Positions 36,013 to 44,829 of a stretch of 64,000 bases of DNA are shown here, in pieces. The DNA is from Chelydra serpentina (Eukaryota > Chordata > Testudines > Chelydridae), in the NCBI GenBank assembly GCA_037349315.1, contig JBAIAC010000059.1:6722001-6786000 (forward strand), read 5' to 3'. Position 1 is the stretch's first letter, and each line of letters begins with the position of its first letter. Made by a program: the position numbers and the translations under genes. The notes beneath the pieces are model-generated. The model saw nothing but the letters and a program-made list of their open reading frames with translations. It searched no databases and had not been told where the DNA came from.

Positions 36013-39000
36013 TCACAGGGTTAAAAGAAGGGAGCCTGATGGGGACACCGAGCAGAGAACCCCGGACAGCGCCCACTGCTCCTCAAAGGCGTCAAGGGAG
36101 CCAGCGGACGCCGACCAGAGGAACTCTGCTCGGATGCGTGATCGGACAAGGGATCGGAAACAGGCCCCACAGGCACCGGAGCCTCCATCGGCCAACCTCC
36201 TCTCCCTGGTTTTATAGATGGCCAATTTAGCCAGGGCCAGGAGGAGATTGACCAGGAGGTCCCGTGACTTTGTGGGGCCACGGATAGGGAGTGCATAGAG
36301 AAGGAGGTGAGGGGAAAAGTGCAGCCAAAATCGTAACAAAAGATTGGTGAGGAGCCGGAATAGGGACTGCAACCTGGCGCACTCCAGGTAGACGTGCACC
36401 AGGGTCTCCCTCACACCACAGAAGGGGCAGGTATCTGGGACAGGGGTAAACCGCGCCAAATACACGCCCGTGCTCACGGCCCCATGAAGGAGTCGCCAGC
36501 TGACATCCCCGGTGGGCCTCGGTATCAGAGTGGAATAGAGGCTGGCCCACCGGGGCTCCTCACCCTCTAGAGGTGGTAGAAGGTCCCGCCACTTTGTGTC
36601 GGGGCGGGACACGAGGGCGAGGAAATGAAGGGTGTGGAGCACGAGCGTGTAGAGGTGCTTCCGTGGCGCGGTTTGAAAACGGACCGGCTGTAAGGTGTGC
36701 AGCCGGCTCATGGAGAAGGGGCGGGGAGGCCGGTTGGGTCCACGGGGCAGGGGCCCGATGAAAAGGTCCGGGGGGCCTGGGGTGGAGGGTGGGCGGGGCG
36801 TGCCCTCGTGCAGGACCCGGTCGAGATAGACCCGAGCAGTGGGTGGCAGAGCGGCCCTCACCTCCTGGAGTACGCGCCGGGGAGTACAAGGCCTGGAGAG
36901 CCCCATGCGCTGAGCAAGCGTCAGGGGATCCAGCCAGTCTCCCCGGTCGTAGTCCAGGAGGTCTCCGACTCTGGTGACTTCTGCCAGGACCAACCTCTGG
37001 CGCACCGAGGGGGACTCCGCCGCCTGCACACGAAGCTGGGGGTTGTGTAGCAGGGGCTCCGCGAGGAGATCTGCCCCTTCGGTGGCCGCCACGGACCTGG
37101 TCGCTGAGAATAGCTTCCAGGTCCGGAGGAGGTCCTGGTAGAAGACCGGCAGCCCGGAGAGGTCTCGCGGAAGGCCCCTCGGATCGAGATAAAGGAGCTG
37201 CCGGTCGTACCGGAGCCCTCGGAAGCGGCGCAGGAAGGCGTGCGCCAGTACGCTCCACGCCGGACTACCTGCACCATAAAGGAGTCTCTGCAGGGCCTGG
37301 AGGCGGAAGACACGGACCTGAGTGCGCAGGCACTTCAGGCCCTGCCCACCCTCCTCCAGGGGCAGATGGAGGACCCCTGCAGAGACCCAGTGCAGCCCTG
37401 GCCAGAAGAACTCCAGAATCGCCGTCCGGAGGTCGGCCAGGAGACCCGGGGCTGGGACCAGGGTGTTGAGCCGGTACCAGAGCATGGACAGGACTAGTTG
37501 ATTGAGCACCAGTGCCCTCCCGCGAAGAGAGAGGCACCGGAGTAGTCCTGTCCATTTCCGGAGCCGCTCGGTCACCCTGCCCTGTAAACCGTGCCAGTTC
37601 TCCGGCGGAGACGGATGCGTGGCGGAAAGGTAAACGCCGAGATAGAGCAGCGGACCCGCGCTCCACCTGATGGCCTGAAGCGCGGGTGGGAGGGAGCTCG
37701 CCTGCCACCCGTCCCCTACCACCAGGCCAGAGCTCTTGACCCAGTTGACCCGGGCAGAGGAGGCCGCCGAGTAGATGGCCTGGCAAGCCTCCACCCGCAC
37801 CAAGTCGCCCGGGTCCTGGACCACGAGGAGCACATCGTCGGCGTACGCCGACAGGACCAGCCGCAGCTCCGGCTCCCGCAGCACCAACCCCGTCAACCGC
37901 CTGCGAAGGAGACAGAGGAAGGGCTCGATCGCCAGAGCGTACAGCTGGCCCGAGAGGGGACACCCCTGCCGTACTCCGCGCCCGAAGCTGACCGGCTCAG
38001 TCAGGGTCCAGTTGAGCCTGACCAGACACTCTGCGGAAGCGTACAGCACCTGGAGAAAACCCACAAACTGGGGTCCAAAACCAAACGCTCGCAGAGTGTT
38101 CAGGAGATACTTGTGATCCACCCTGTCGAACGCTTTCTCCTGATCCAGGGACAGGAGGGCGAACGACAACCCATCCCTGCACCCAAGCTCCAAGAGATCC
38201 CGGACCAGATACAGGTTATCAAAGATGGTACGGCCCGGGACGGTGTAGGTCTGGTCGGGGTGGATCACGTCCTCCAGCACGGACCCCAGCCGCAGCGAGA
38301 TAGCCTTGGCTACGAGTTTGTAGTCCGTGCTGAGGAGCGAGACGGGACGCCAATTCCGTAAATCACGGAGGTCCCCCTTCTTCGGCAGTAAGGCGAGCAC
38401 AGCTCGCCTGCACGAGAGAGGGAGGACCCCGCTCTGCAAGGACTCGGCCCAGACGGTGACGAGGTCCGGGCCGAGGACGTCCCAGAACACACGGTAGAAC
38501 TCCACGGTCAGCCCGTCCATGCCCGGAGATTTATTGGTGGGCATGCGGCGGAGGGCTTCCGAGAACTCAGCCAGAGAGAGAGGCAGCTCTAGCCGGTCCC
38601 GGTCACCCGCGCTGACCGTTGGGAGTTGGTCCCAGAGCACTCTGCAAGCGGTGGCATCGGTCGGATCCGGGGAGAAAAGGTTGGCGTAGAAGGTCCTGGC
38701 CCTCTCGCACATCTCCACCGGATCCGTGAGGGGGGAGCCGTCCTCTGCCAGAAGGCAGGTGACGTGCTTCTTGGCCCCCCTCCTTTTCTCCAGGGCGTAG
38801 AAGAAGCGGGAGCCGCGATCCATCTCCCGAAGGAGGCGGATGCGGGATCGAACAAAAGCGCCCTGGGCCCGGTGGTCTTCGAGGGCCCGGAGCTCCTCCC
38901 GCTTCTCCCGGCACGCCCCACAGAGGGATGGATCCTCGGGGCTGGCGGCCAGACGCCTCTCCAGCTCTAAGACCTCCCGCTCCAACTGTTCTATTACCGC

Positions 39001-39933
39001 ATCCCTCCGTCGGCTGGCGCCCCGAGTGTAGTTACGGCAGAAGAGCCGGGCGTGCACCTTCCCCAGGTCCCACCACCGCCGCGCCGAGGGAAAAGCGCGC
39101 CGCTGCCCTCGCCAGACCAACCAGAACTCCCGGAAGGACGCCACGAAGCCCACATCCTCCAGCAAGCTGTTGTTGAAATGCCAGTAGGCCGGCCCGGGCC
39201 TCTCCGCACAGAGAGAGGCCGTCACGGTGGCTAGGTGGTGATCTGAGAAAGGGGCCGGCCGAATGTCGGAGGAGTGGGCTCGGGAAAGGTGGAAGCGTGA
39301 CAAGTAAATACGGTCCAACCGCGAGTGGTGCGACCGATGGGCTTCCACCCGGACATAGGTAAAGGTCGAAATGTCGTCCGGGTGGTGGTCGCGCCAGACG
39401 TCCACCAGGGAGTGATGGTCGACAATCTCCCGGAGGACGTCCGCGGCGGCCGGGCTCTGCTCGGTCCCCGAGCGGTCCCGCTCCTCGAGGGTGGCATTAA
39501 AATCCCCGCCCAGGACCAGGCACTCGTGGGGAGCCAAAGTGCCGAGGAAGGCAGACACCTGCTGATAAAAACATAGCCGCTCCGGGCCCGATGTCGGGGC
39601 ATAGACATTAACGAGATTGACCACTAGCCCCTCCATGCGGACCCGGAGGTGCAGCAGGCGACCCGGCACAGCCTCGGTAACCCCCAGCACCTCGGGCCGG
39701 AGGTTGGGGGAGAACAGGGTAGCCACTCCAGCTGAGCGACCCGTAAGATGGCTAAAGTAAACTCTATCCCCCCACTCCAGCCGCCAGCTGTCTTCGGCGG
39801 CCGGATCCGTGTGGGTCTCCTGCAGGAAAACCACAGAGTACCCCCCCTCCCGAAGGAAGGAGAGCACCTGGCACCTGCGGAGACCCATCCGACACCCCCG
39901 GGTGTTTAATGTGGCAAAGGTGACAGGTGCCAT
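36013..39933 (-). CDS. Tx1-type ORF2 protein: APE endonuclease and reverse transcriptase
   Basis: An intact 1306-residue ORF. The N-terminal AP-endonuclease-like domain has TLNTRG (Asn10), QETH (Glu39), NVYAP (109-113), GGDFN (Asp144, Asn146), SRLDRIY (204-210) and SDHH (230-233), the full catalytic set for nicking the target. The reverse transcriptase has the NWRPVSLL fingers motif, motif A LDQEKAFD with Asp597, RGVRQGCPLSGQLYA, and motif C AYADD (696-700). Near the C-terminus CPFC-x7-H-x4-C (Cys1169, Cys1172, His1180, Cys1185) is the usual LINE zinc motif. The protein would reverse-transcribe its own RNA at a nicked chromosomal target in the nucleus. The start ATG overlaps the upstream stop as TAATG. 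The Tx1 assignment rests on the size, the KAFDRVD/YADDVLLVV style and the paired CCHC ORF1. Confidence 0.92.
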   Translation of the reverse strand: MAPVTFATLNTRGCRMGLRRCQVLSFLREGGYSVVFLQETHTDPAAEDSWRLEWGDRVYFSHLTGRSAGVATLFSPNLRPEVLGVTEAVPGRLLHLRVRMEGLVVNLVNVYAPTSGPERLCFYQQVSAFLGTLAPHECLVLGGDFNATLEERDRSGTEQSPAAADVLREIVDHHSLVDVWRDHHPDDISTFTYVRVEAHRSHHSRLDRIYLSRFHLSRAHSSDIRPAPFSDHHLATVTASLCAERPGPAYWHFNNSLLEDVGFVASFREFWLVWRGQRRAFPSARRWWDLGKVHARLFCRNYTRGASRRRDAVIEQLEREVLELERRLAASPEDPSLCGACREKREELRALEDHRAQGAFVRSRIRLLREMDRGSRFFYALEKRRGAKKHVTCLLAEDGSPLTDPVEMCERARTFYANLFSPDPTDATACRVLWDQLPTVSAGDRDRLELPLSLAEFSEALRRMPTNKSPGMDGLTVEFYRVFWDVLGPDLVTVWAESLQSGVLPLSCRRAVLALLPKKGDLRDLRNWRPVSLLSTDYKLVAKAISLRLGSVLEDVIHPDQTYTVPGRTIFDNLYLVRDLLELGCRDGLSFALLSLDQEKAFDRVDHKYLLNTLRAFGFGPQFVGFLQVLYASAECLVRLNWTLTEPVSFGRGVRQGCPLSGQLYALAIEPFLCLLRRRLTGLVLREPELRLVLSAYADDVLLVVQDPGDLVRVEACQAIYSAASSARVNWVKSSGLVVGDGWQASSLPPALQAIRWSAGPLLYLGVYLSATHPSPPENWHGLQGRVTERLRKWTGLLRCLSLRGRALVLNQLVLSMLWYRLNTLVPAPGLLADLRTAILEFFWPGLHWVSAGVLHLPLEEGGQGLKCLRTQVRVFRLQALQRLLYGAGSPAWSVLAHAFLRRFRGLRYDRQLLYLDPRGLPRDLSGLPVFYQDLLRTWKLFSATRSVAATEGADLLAEPLLHNPQLRVQAAESPSVRQRLVLAEVTRVGDLLDYDRGDWLDPLTLAQRMGLSRPCTPRRVLQEVRAALPPTARVYLDRVLHEGTPRPPSTPGPPDLFIGPLPRGPNRPPRPFSMSRLHTLQPVRFQTAPRKHLYTLVLHTLHFLALVSRPDTKWRDLLPPLEGEEPRWASLYSTLIPRPTGDVSWRLLHGAVSTGVYLARFTPVPDTCPFCGVRETLVHVYLECARLQSLFRLLTNLLLRFWLHFSPHLLLYALPIRGPTKSRDLLVNLLLALAKLAIYKTRERRLADGGSGACGACFRSLVRSRIRAEFLWSASAGSLDAFEEQWALSGVLCSVSPSGSLLLTL

Positions 39934-41525
39934 TAGGAGGGCTGGGGGGGATCCTCATCAGCGGGGACGCTCGCGGCCCCCATTGGGCCGCGCAGCAAAC
40001 CGTGACCTACCCCGAAGGTAAGCAGGGAGTCGCGGAAGGTGCGGACCCGGTGGTAAGTCGCGGCACTCTGCTGCCCGGTCCCTTTACCCTCCCCCATGAG
40101 GGCCCTCGTGGCCCGGAGGATGTGATTAAAGTCCCCCCAGCGCTGGAGAGCGAGCTGGACCTTGTTGCGGGAGCCGCGGACGTCTTCTAGAAACGCCCGC
40201 AGCTCGTCTCGCAGCTCATGGGGGGGCGGGGTCACTGGCCCCTGGTCGCCCTCCACTAGGGCCCCTGACACAGCCCCATGGCCCACCGAGACGGACAGGC
40301 AGGGGGCGGACCCACGACGTGGCGCCCGATGGGCTGGCACCATGTGGCCTGGCTCAGACCCCATCTCAAAGGGGGGTGGCGGAGGGAAGAGAGCAACCCC
40401 TAGAGGGTCGGGACAGGGAGACACAAAGGCCGCTCCCTGGGGGTCATCCTCTGGGAAAGGAAAGGAGACTGCCCCAGGGGCGGCAACGGCATCGCGAGAG
40501 GTGGAGGGGGTAGGGATGGGATCGGGAGTAGGGGCAGGGCAGGGGTCGGGAGCAGGGTTGGGGAGAGGGATAGAGGCCAGATCCAGGGCCCCCGTAGCTG
40601 GGACGCTGGGAGGTGGCTCTCCTCCATCGGGCTCAGGAGTCTGAGGGGTGGGAGCGGGGGCCGCAGTGATGCCGGGCTCAGGCTCGATGACAGGTGATAC
40701 AGCCACGGCATCATCAGATGGAGAATGGTTAGCGGGGCCCCCTCCCGGGAAGGAAGTCAATTGCTCCGCACCAACGAGGGAGACCCCCGGTAACTCGGGT
40801 CCCGGCCGCAAAGCACTGGCCGTCGCCACAGCGGGCTCGGCGGCCATCAGAGGAGTGCCACCCACGGCCGGGCAGGTCAAAGAGTCCAGGGGATCCTCGG
40901 AGGTAGGAGAGGAGGCAGGGACCATAGGGAGGGGGCACGGGGAAGGGAGGTCCGGAGTGAGGTCGCTCAGGTCGAGGCCCGCTGGCAGAGGGTCGTCCTC
41001 CCCCTGGGTAACCGGGGTCAGACCCAGGGCCTCGATCTCCTCGTAGATAGAGGGGAGATCACACCCCACCACCCCGGGGCCCTCCCCGCCATCGCCCGGG
41101 GCAACGCTCGCTTCGAGGCCCGCAGGGGCTTCAGCAGGTAAGGGGGCAGGAAGGGCTCCAGCAGAGGACTCCGTAGGAAGGGATTCCATCGGAGGGGCGG
41201 TGCTGCCTTCCGGTGCTGCCATGTCTGCCCTTGCCAGTAGTGGTGGACAAATGCCACCCGCGGGGAAAGCGGAGGGCTCGGCATCGGTGCCCCCCTTCCT
41301 GGTCTTCCGGGGGGCCTCCGCATCCGATGGCAGGAGCGGAGCTCGAGCCTTCCGCTTGCCCCGCTTTCCCTGTACGAGTGTCCAGCCCTCCATGGCATCG
41401 TCTGTGGGCTGGTCGACAGGGGTTGGGTCAGGGGGCAAGGGTGATGGTTTGGGGACTCGGGGAGGTAACGGCGGGGCACCACAAGGGGGGGGCAGACTCC
41501 CTCTGGGGCGGGCCATTTCCCACAT
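39933..41525 (-). CDS. Tx1-type ORF1, C-terminal part (frame b)
   Basis: A 530-residue frame overlapping the end of frame a and ending in TAA, whose last A is also the first base of the ORF2 ATG. An ATG is present at 41525 (MWEMARPRGS), but the segment is better read as the continuation of ORF1: right after the overlap comes the acidic/aromatic plus basic block MEGWTLVQGKRGKRKAR, which in Tx1 ORF1 proteins follows the zinc-knuckle region. The rest is a long low-complexity Pro/Ala/Gly/Ser tail (PAPTPDPIPTPST and similar) and a charged C-terminal segment (ELRDELRAFLEDVRG) with possible helical structure. It could be translated separately in this copy, but nothing shows that. No enzymatic motif seen. 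Confidence 0.75.
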   Translation of the reverse strand: MWEMARPRGSLPPPCGAPPLPPRVPKPSPLPPDPTPVDQPTDDAMEGWTLVQGKRGKRKARAPLLPSDAEAPRKTRKGGTDAEPSAFPAGGICPPLLARADMAAPEGSTAPPMESLPTESSAGALPAPLPAEAPAGLEASVAPGDGGEGPGVVGCDLPSIYEEIEALGLTPVTQGEDDPLPAGLDLSDLTPDLPSPCPLPMVPASSPTSEDPLDSLTCPAVGGTPLMAAEPAVATASALRPGPELPGVSLVGAEQLTSFPGGGPANHSPSDDAVAVSPVIEPEPGITAAPAPTPQTPEPDGGEPPPSVPATGALDLASIPLPNPAPDPCPAPTPDPIPTPSTSRDAVAAPGAVSFPFPEDDPQGAAFVSPCPDPLGVALFPPPPPFEMGSEPGHMVPAHRAPRRGSAPCLSVSVGHGAVSGALVEGDQGPVTPPPHELRDELRAFLEDVRGSRNKVQLALQRWGDFNHILRATRALMGEGKGTGQQSAATYHRVRTFRDSLLTFGVGHGLLRGPMGAASVPADEDPPQPS

Positions 41526-42801
41526 CTGGCGTTACCCCTGCCACACCCTCCTCCACGGGCCCCGCCAGAGTGCGTACAACAGAGGTGGGGCTCTCCCGCT
41601 CGTCTGGGCGCGCTGGGGGGGGCACCCCCAGGGCCCGAGCGGAAGCAGCGGTGGACTGGGAAGGAGGAGGGGCGGCTCTGGGCGCCGGGCGGTCAAGGGC
41701 GCCGGCGGTGACGGGGCCGGCACCCTGCCGGGGCTTGGGGGTCTCGGATGCTCCTTCTTGCCGGGCCAAGGGACAGTCCCTCCGGACGTGCCCCAGCGCC
41801 CGGCAGAGGTAGCACCGGGCCTCCCCCGTCGAATAATGCACCCGGTAATGGGCCCCTTGGTAGGGGACTAGAAAAGACCCCTCAAGAGCCTCTCCGCCAC
41901 GCGCCGCCGGCGGCAGTTGAAGATGCACTTGCCGGCGGAACGAGAGGATGTGGCGGAGGGTGGGGTCCTTGCAGCCCAGCGAGAGAGGGCTGAGGATGTT
42001 AATAGGTTTCCCCAGGGTGGAGAGGGCAGGCAATAGGGCAGCGTTGGGCAGGAAGGGCGGGACGGAGGTCAGGACTACGCGGACACCCAGGTCCTCCAGC
42101 GGCTCCAGGGGGACGAATACGCCCCCCACCGCCAGGCCCTTCTCTACCGCCTCTTGAGCGGCGGCCTCCGAAGCAAGGAAGAATACCGCCTTGCCGTACA
42201 TCTTGGAGGCCGCCACAATGGCCATGGGCCCCACCACCCTCGCCAACGCCCGCACGTAGGTTTCGATGTGGGGCGAGGCGGGCACCAGGTGGCAGCGGAT
42301 GCCATGCCTCCTGGTCAGGGTGGGGAAGGGGCCCCGGCCACTAGAGATGGTACCAGAGGCAGTGGCTGGGAGAGAGGACTTGGCAGTTGGTGGGGGGGCC
42401 CCCGCCACCTGGGCATACGCTCTGGGGGCTGGAGGGGGGGCGCCCACGGTGCTGTTGGGGGGAACTACAGGGGGTGACGCCGCGGCCGGTGGTGGGGCCG
42501 TGGCAGTGGGGGTAGTCCCTGCCATGGAGGGCTTACTCTTTTTAGCGGGGCTCTTCCCCTTCCTTTTTCCCTGCCCCTTCCCGCCAGCTGGGGGTGTTCC
42601 CCGCAAATCAGAGGAGGCGAGGGACATGGCAGCAGCGGAGGTCACCCCCTTGCCTGTCACTGCCGGCACCCCAACAGGGGCGCTAGAAGGTGGTCTGGCA
42701 GCGGCAGTTGAGGTGGAGGCTAGGAGGGACGGCAGCGGGGCAGGCGGAGGAGGGGGGACAGGGTCCGCCACAGGGATTCCACCCGCCATGTCTCCCGCCA
42801 T
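41428..42801 (-). CDS. Tx1-type ORF1, N-terminal part with zinc knuckle (frame a)
   Basis: I chose the ATG at 42801 (MAGDMAGGIPVADP, with A at -3 and G at +4). The frame is open farther upstream, to 42870, but only through a TTG. The first ~170 residues are Pro/Ala-rich with a basic patch (KRKGKSPAKKSK). A folded region follows (RHGIRCHLVPASPHI to RRQVHLQL) that resembles the fold upstream of the zinc fingers in ZCCHC3-like proteins, notably LTSVPPFLPN and LGCKDPTLRHILSFRRQV. Next comes one CCHC knuckle, CYLCRALGHVRRDC. The family role is an RNA-binding, RNP-forming chaperone. The frame stops at 41428, 98 bp after frame b opens; an extra base in the C8 run (41492-41485) is the likely cause. 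Together the two frames would make about 955 residues. Confidence 0.8.
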   Translation of the reverse strand: MAGDMAGGIPVADPVPPPPPAPLPSLLASTSTAAARPPSSAPVGVPAVTGKGVTSAAAMSLASSDLRGTPPAGGKGQGKRKGKSPAKKSKPSMAGTTPTATAPPPAAASPPVVPPNSTVGAPPPAPRAYAQVAGAPPPTAKSSLPATASGTISSGRGPFPTLTRRHGIRCHLVPASPHIETYVRALARVVGPMAIVAASKMYGKAVFFLASEAAAQEAVEKGLAVGGVFVPLEPLEDLGVRVVLTSVPPFLPNAALLPALSTLGKPINILSPLSLGCKDPTLRHILSFRRQVHLQLPPAARGGEALEGSFLVPYQGAHYRVHYSTGEARCYLCRALGHVRRDCPLARQEGASETPKPRQGAGPVTAGALDRPAPRAAPPPSQSTAASARALGVPPPARPDERESPTSVVRTLAGPVEEGVAGVTPDVGNGPPQRESAPPLWCPAVTSPSPQTITLAP

Positions 42802-44829
42802 GATGGGCGGCAAGGGAGGGAGAGAGACACCAGGGAAAAGCAAGGGGGGGGGGGAAGGGAAGCAGGTCAACCACTCCTCCCTGCTAGGCTGTGGGCAGGG
42901 GAGGAGGGTGCCAAACTGGAGGGGGGGGCAGATAGGGGGCTAGCAAGGACTCGGGGGGGGGGGGGGTGTCAGTCACCAACAGAAGGTGGACTTCCGGCTC
43001 CTCTAGCTGCACTAGGGGAGGGAAGGTTGCAACAACAGCAGGGGGGTGCAGTGATCAACCGAACTGGGGGGAGCTCAAGCGCATGGGAGGGGGCATGGGC
43101 ACACAAAAGGAGGGGCAAATCAGGGCCAGGAGGGCCGCAAAGGCAGGGGAATGAACAGGCAGAGGGAACAAGGGGCTAGCTGTTAGGCCCGGCCAGGGCA
43201 AACAAACCAGGCTACAGCAGGAGAAGGGCGGGGCAGGGCAGGCAAACACACTGAAGCTAATAAGGGGCTGGGACAAAAGGTATGGGGGGGGGGGCAATCA
43301 GCTTCAGGGGTAAACAGGGCAGGCAGCAAGGGGCAAAGCTGGGGGGTAGTCCAGGGGGGGCAGGGCATGTGCACCCACGTGCGCTTGCAGAAAAGTCAGT
43401 GATTGGCTGGCTGGCTGCTGCAGGCCCAAATGGTGGAAACGGGCGTGGCAGGCCAGGCAAGCAGCTGAAACCTGGAGGCAGGAGCTGGAAGCAGATGGTG
43501 AGCAGCCAGTGGGGGCAGTGGAGGGGGCAGCGGTGGTGGTGGTGGGGGTTTGGAGGTGGGGGGACACAGATGAACCAGGAGGCAGGCTCCACACCACACC
43601 CCCTGTGTCCCCACAAACACAGTCAGGACCCCTCACCACAAAAGCGCAGGTTGAAAGTCACTTAGTCCGTAACAGCCCCCTCCACAGTGGTCTCCAGAGT
43701 CTCTGTGTGCTCCCCCAGCAGCCGGTGGTCTTCCCAGTCCTCTTCCTCCCCTAGGCTCCAGGACAAATGCAGGACAAATGCAGCAGCAACTGCAGCAGCT
43801 CCAACAACCCTGGCAGCCGGGCAGGAAGGGCCCCCCACAGGTGGTAGTAGTAGAGGGGCCCTGGCTCCTCCTTCCAGAGGGGGGGAGGGGAAGGGGGGGC
43901 AGGTCAGCAGAGCCCCCCCCCTCACTCACTCACACAGTCAGTTGCAGTCCAGGGAAGAAGCACACCAACCAGCCAGCGGCAGCAGCAGTCCAGAGTTGGT
44001 AGAAGGGGCTCCAGCCCACAGCAGCAGTCCAAGGGTGGGAAAGGAGCTCCAGCTAGTAGGGCAGCTAGAGAGGAAGAAGGCTCCAGCCAGCAGCAGCCCA
44101 GGGAAGGAAAGGAGAAAGGTCCAGCCAGCAGGACAGCCCAAGCAGACTGACCTCCCTCTGTGTAGCAGAGTGGAACCCTGCTCCTGCCCGGAGGGGCTGG
44201 AAATAGCCCTGGGAGAGGGCTGATTGGCAAGGAAGCCACAGGTGTGGCTTGTTAATCAGGGCCCAGCTGGCCCTTATAAGAGGGCAGTGGGCCTGGAGCA
44301 AATGGACACACTCTCTCTCTGCCTTTAGGGAGAGAAGGGCTTGGCTGCAGGACCTGACCAGGTACCTAGGTGGAGCAGGGCTGGGGAAGGGCCTGAGAAG
44401 CTGGGGAGCTCTGGCTAGGAAAGCCCCAGGCTGCGGCCTAGGGTTAGGCCCACTAGGTACTGGGGTTGCGGGGGCGACCCACGGGTAGGCTGAGGCAGCA
44501 GGTCCAAACCCCCTTTGCCTGTGATGAGTGGCTTATACTGCAGTCTGCCCCAGGGCGCGGGGGCTAGCTGGTGACTGGCAGTTGCCTACGACTGAGGCGA
44601 GGTGGGGATAGTGGGTTGGGGGGTTCCCCTGGGGAGGGGAGACCCAGATATAGGGGTACTGCCAGGGGGCAGCACCCCAGTTAAAAGGGCACCGGGTCCT
44701 GGGAGGGACACGGGGCCAAAGCGTGGGCAGGCGGATCACTGGCCTGCAGAGGGCGCTCCAGGGCTGGACGAGCTAATTCCCAGGACAACCAGCAGGAGGC
44801 GCCGCGGTGGTGAGTCCGACCCTGCCACA
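42802..44829 (-). promoter_or_regulatory. Tx1-type element 5' UTR / internal promoter region
   Basis: About 2 kb of GC-rich sequence between the 5' end of the LINE and its ORF1 ATG. It contains G-runs (42944-42966, 43285-43294), CAGCAG-rich degenerate repeats (about 43965-44130) and a second, oppositely directed promoter-like block near 44220-44300. On the element's sense strand it starts TGTGGCAGGGTCGGACTCAC. LINEs carry internal promoters in this position; no sense-strand TATA box is apparent. Part of this block may be an older separate repeat captured by the LINE. Confidence 0.55.
44223..44280 (+). promoter_or_regulatory. Antisense promoter-like block in LINE 5' UTR
   Basis: On the plus strand, opposite to the LINE genes: an inverted CCAAT box (ATTGG, 44223-44227) and, about 47 bp on, TTATAAG (44274-44280), followed by a pyrimidine-rich CTCTCTCTCTGCC stretch near 44310. 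Spacing and order fit a classical RNA polymerase II promoter firing away from the element. There is no direct evidence of use. Confidence 0.4.

Larger units (their letters stand above)
35867..44829 (-). mobile_element. Tx1-type non-LTR retrotransposon, near full length (about 9 kb)
   Basis: A minus-strand LINE: GC-rich 5' UTR (44829-42802), ORF1 with a CCHC zinc knuckle, ORF2 with an APE-type endonuclease, reverse transcriptase and terminal CCHC motif, and a short 3' UTR without a poly(A) tail. ORF2 has 1306 codons, close to the roughly 1300-residue ORF2 of Xenopus Tx1. The ends are set by GGACT at 35862-35866 and 44830-44834, read as a 5-bp target duplication, and by the match of both flanks to one foldback element. 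Base composition changes sharply at both ends, from AT-rich flanks to more than 60% GC. ORF2 has no stop or frameshift, so the insertion is young or the copy was recently active. ORF1 carries one apparent frameshift. Confidence 0.85.

Noticed and set aside
36039..42943. Many long open frames on the plus strand and other minus frames (up to 256 codons) across the LINE
   Set aside because: They are shadows of the GC-rich LINE ORFs: no domain, no family resemblance, and composition expected from antisense reading.
35867..44829. An LTR retrotransposon (ends read TG...CA with a 5-bp duplication)
   Set aside because: The coding content is APE endonuclease plus non-LTR reverse transcriptase, there is no integrase or protease, and the two ends are not direct repeats. 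TG/CA is coincidence.
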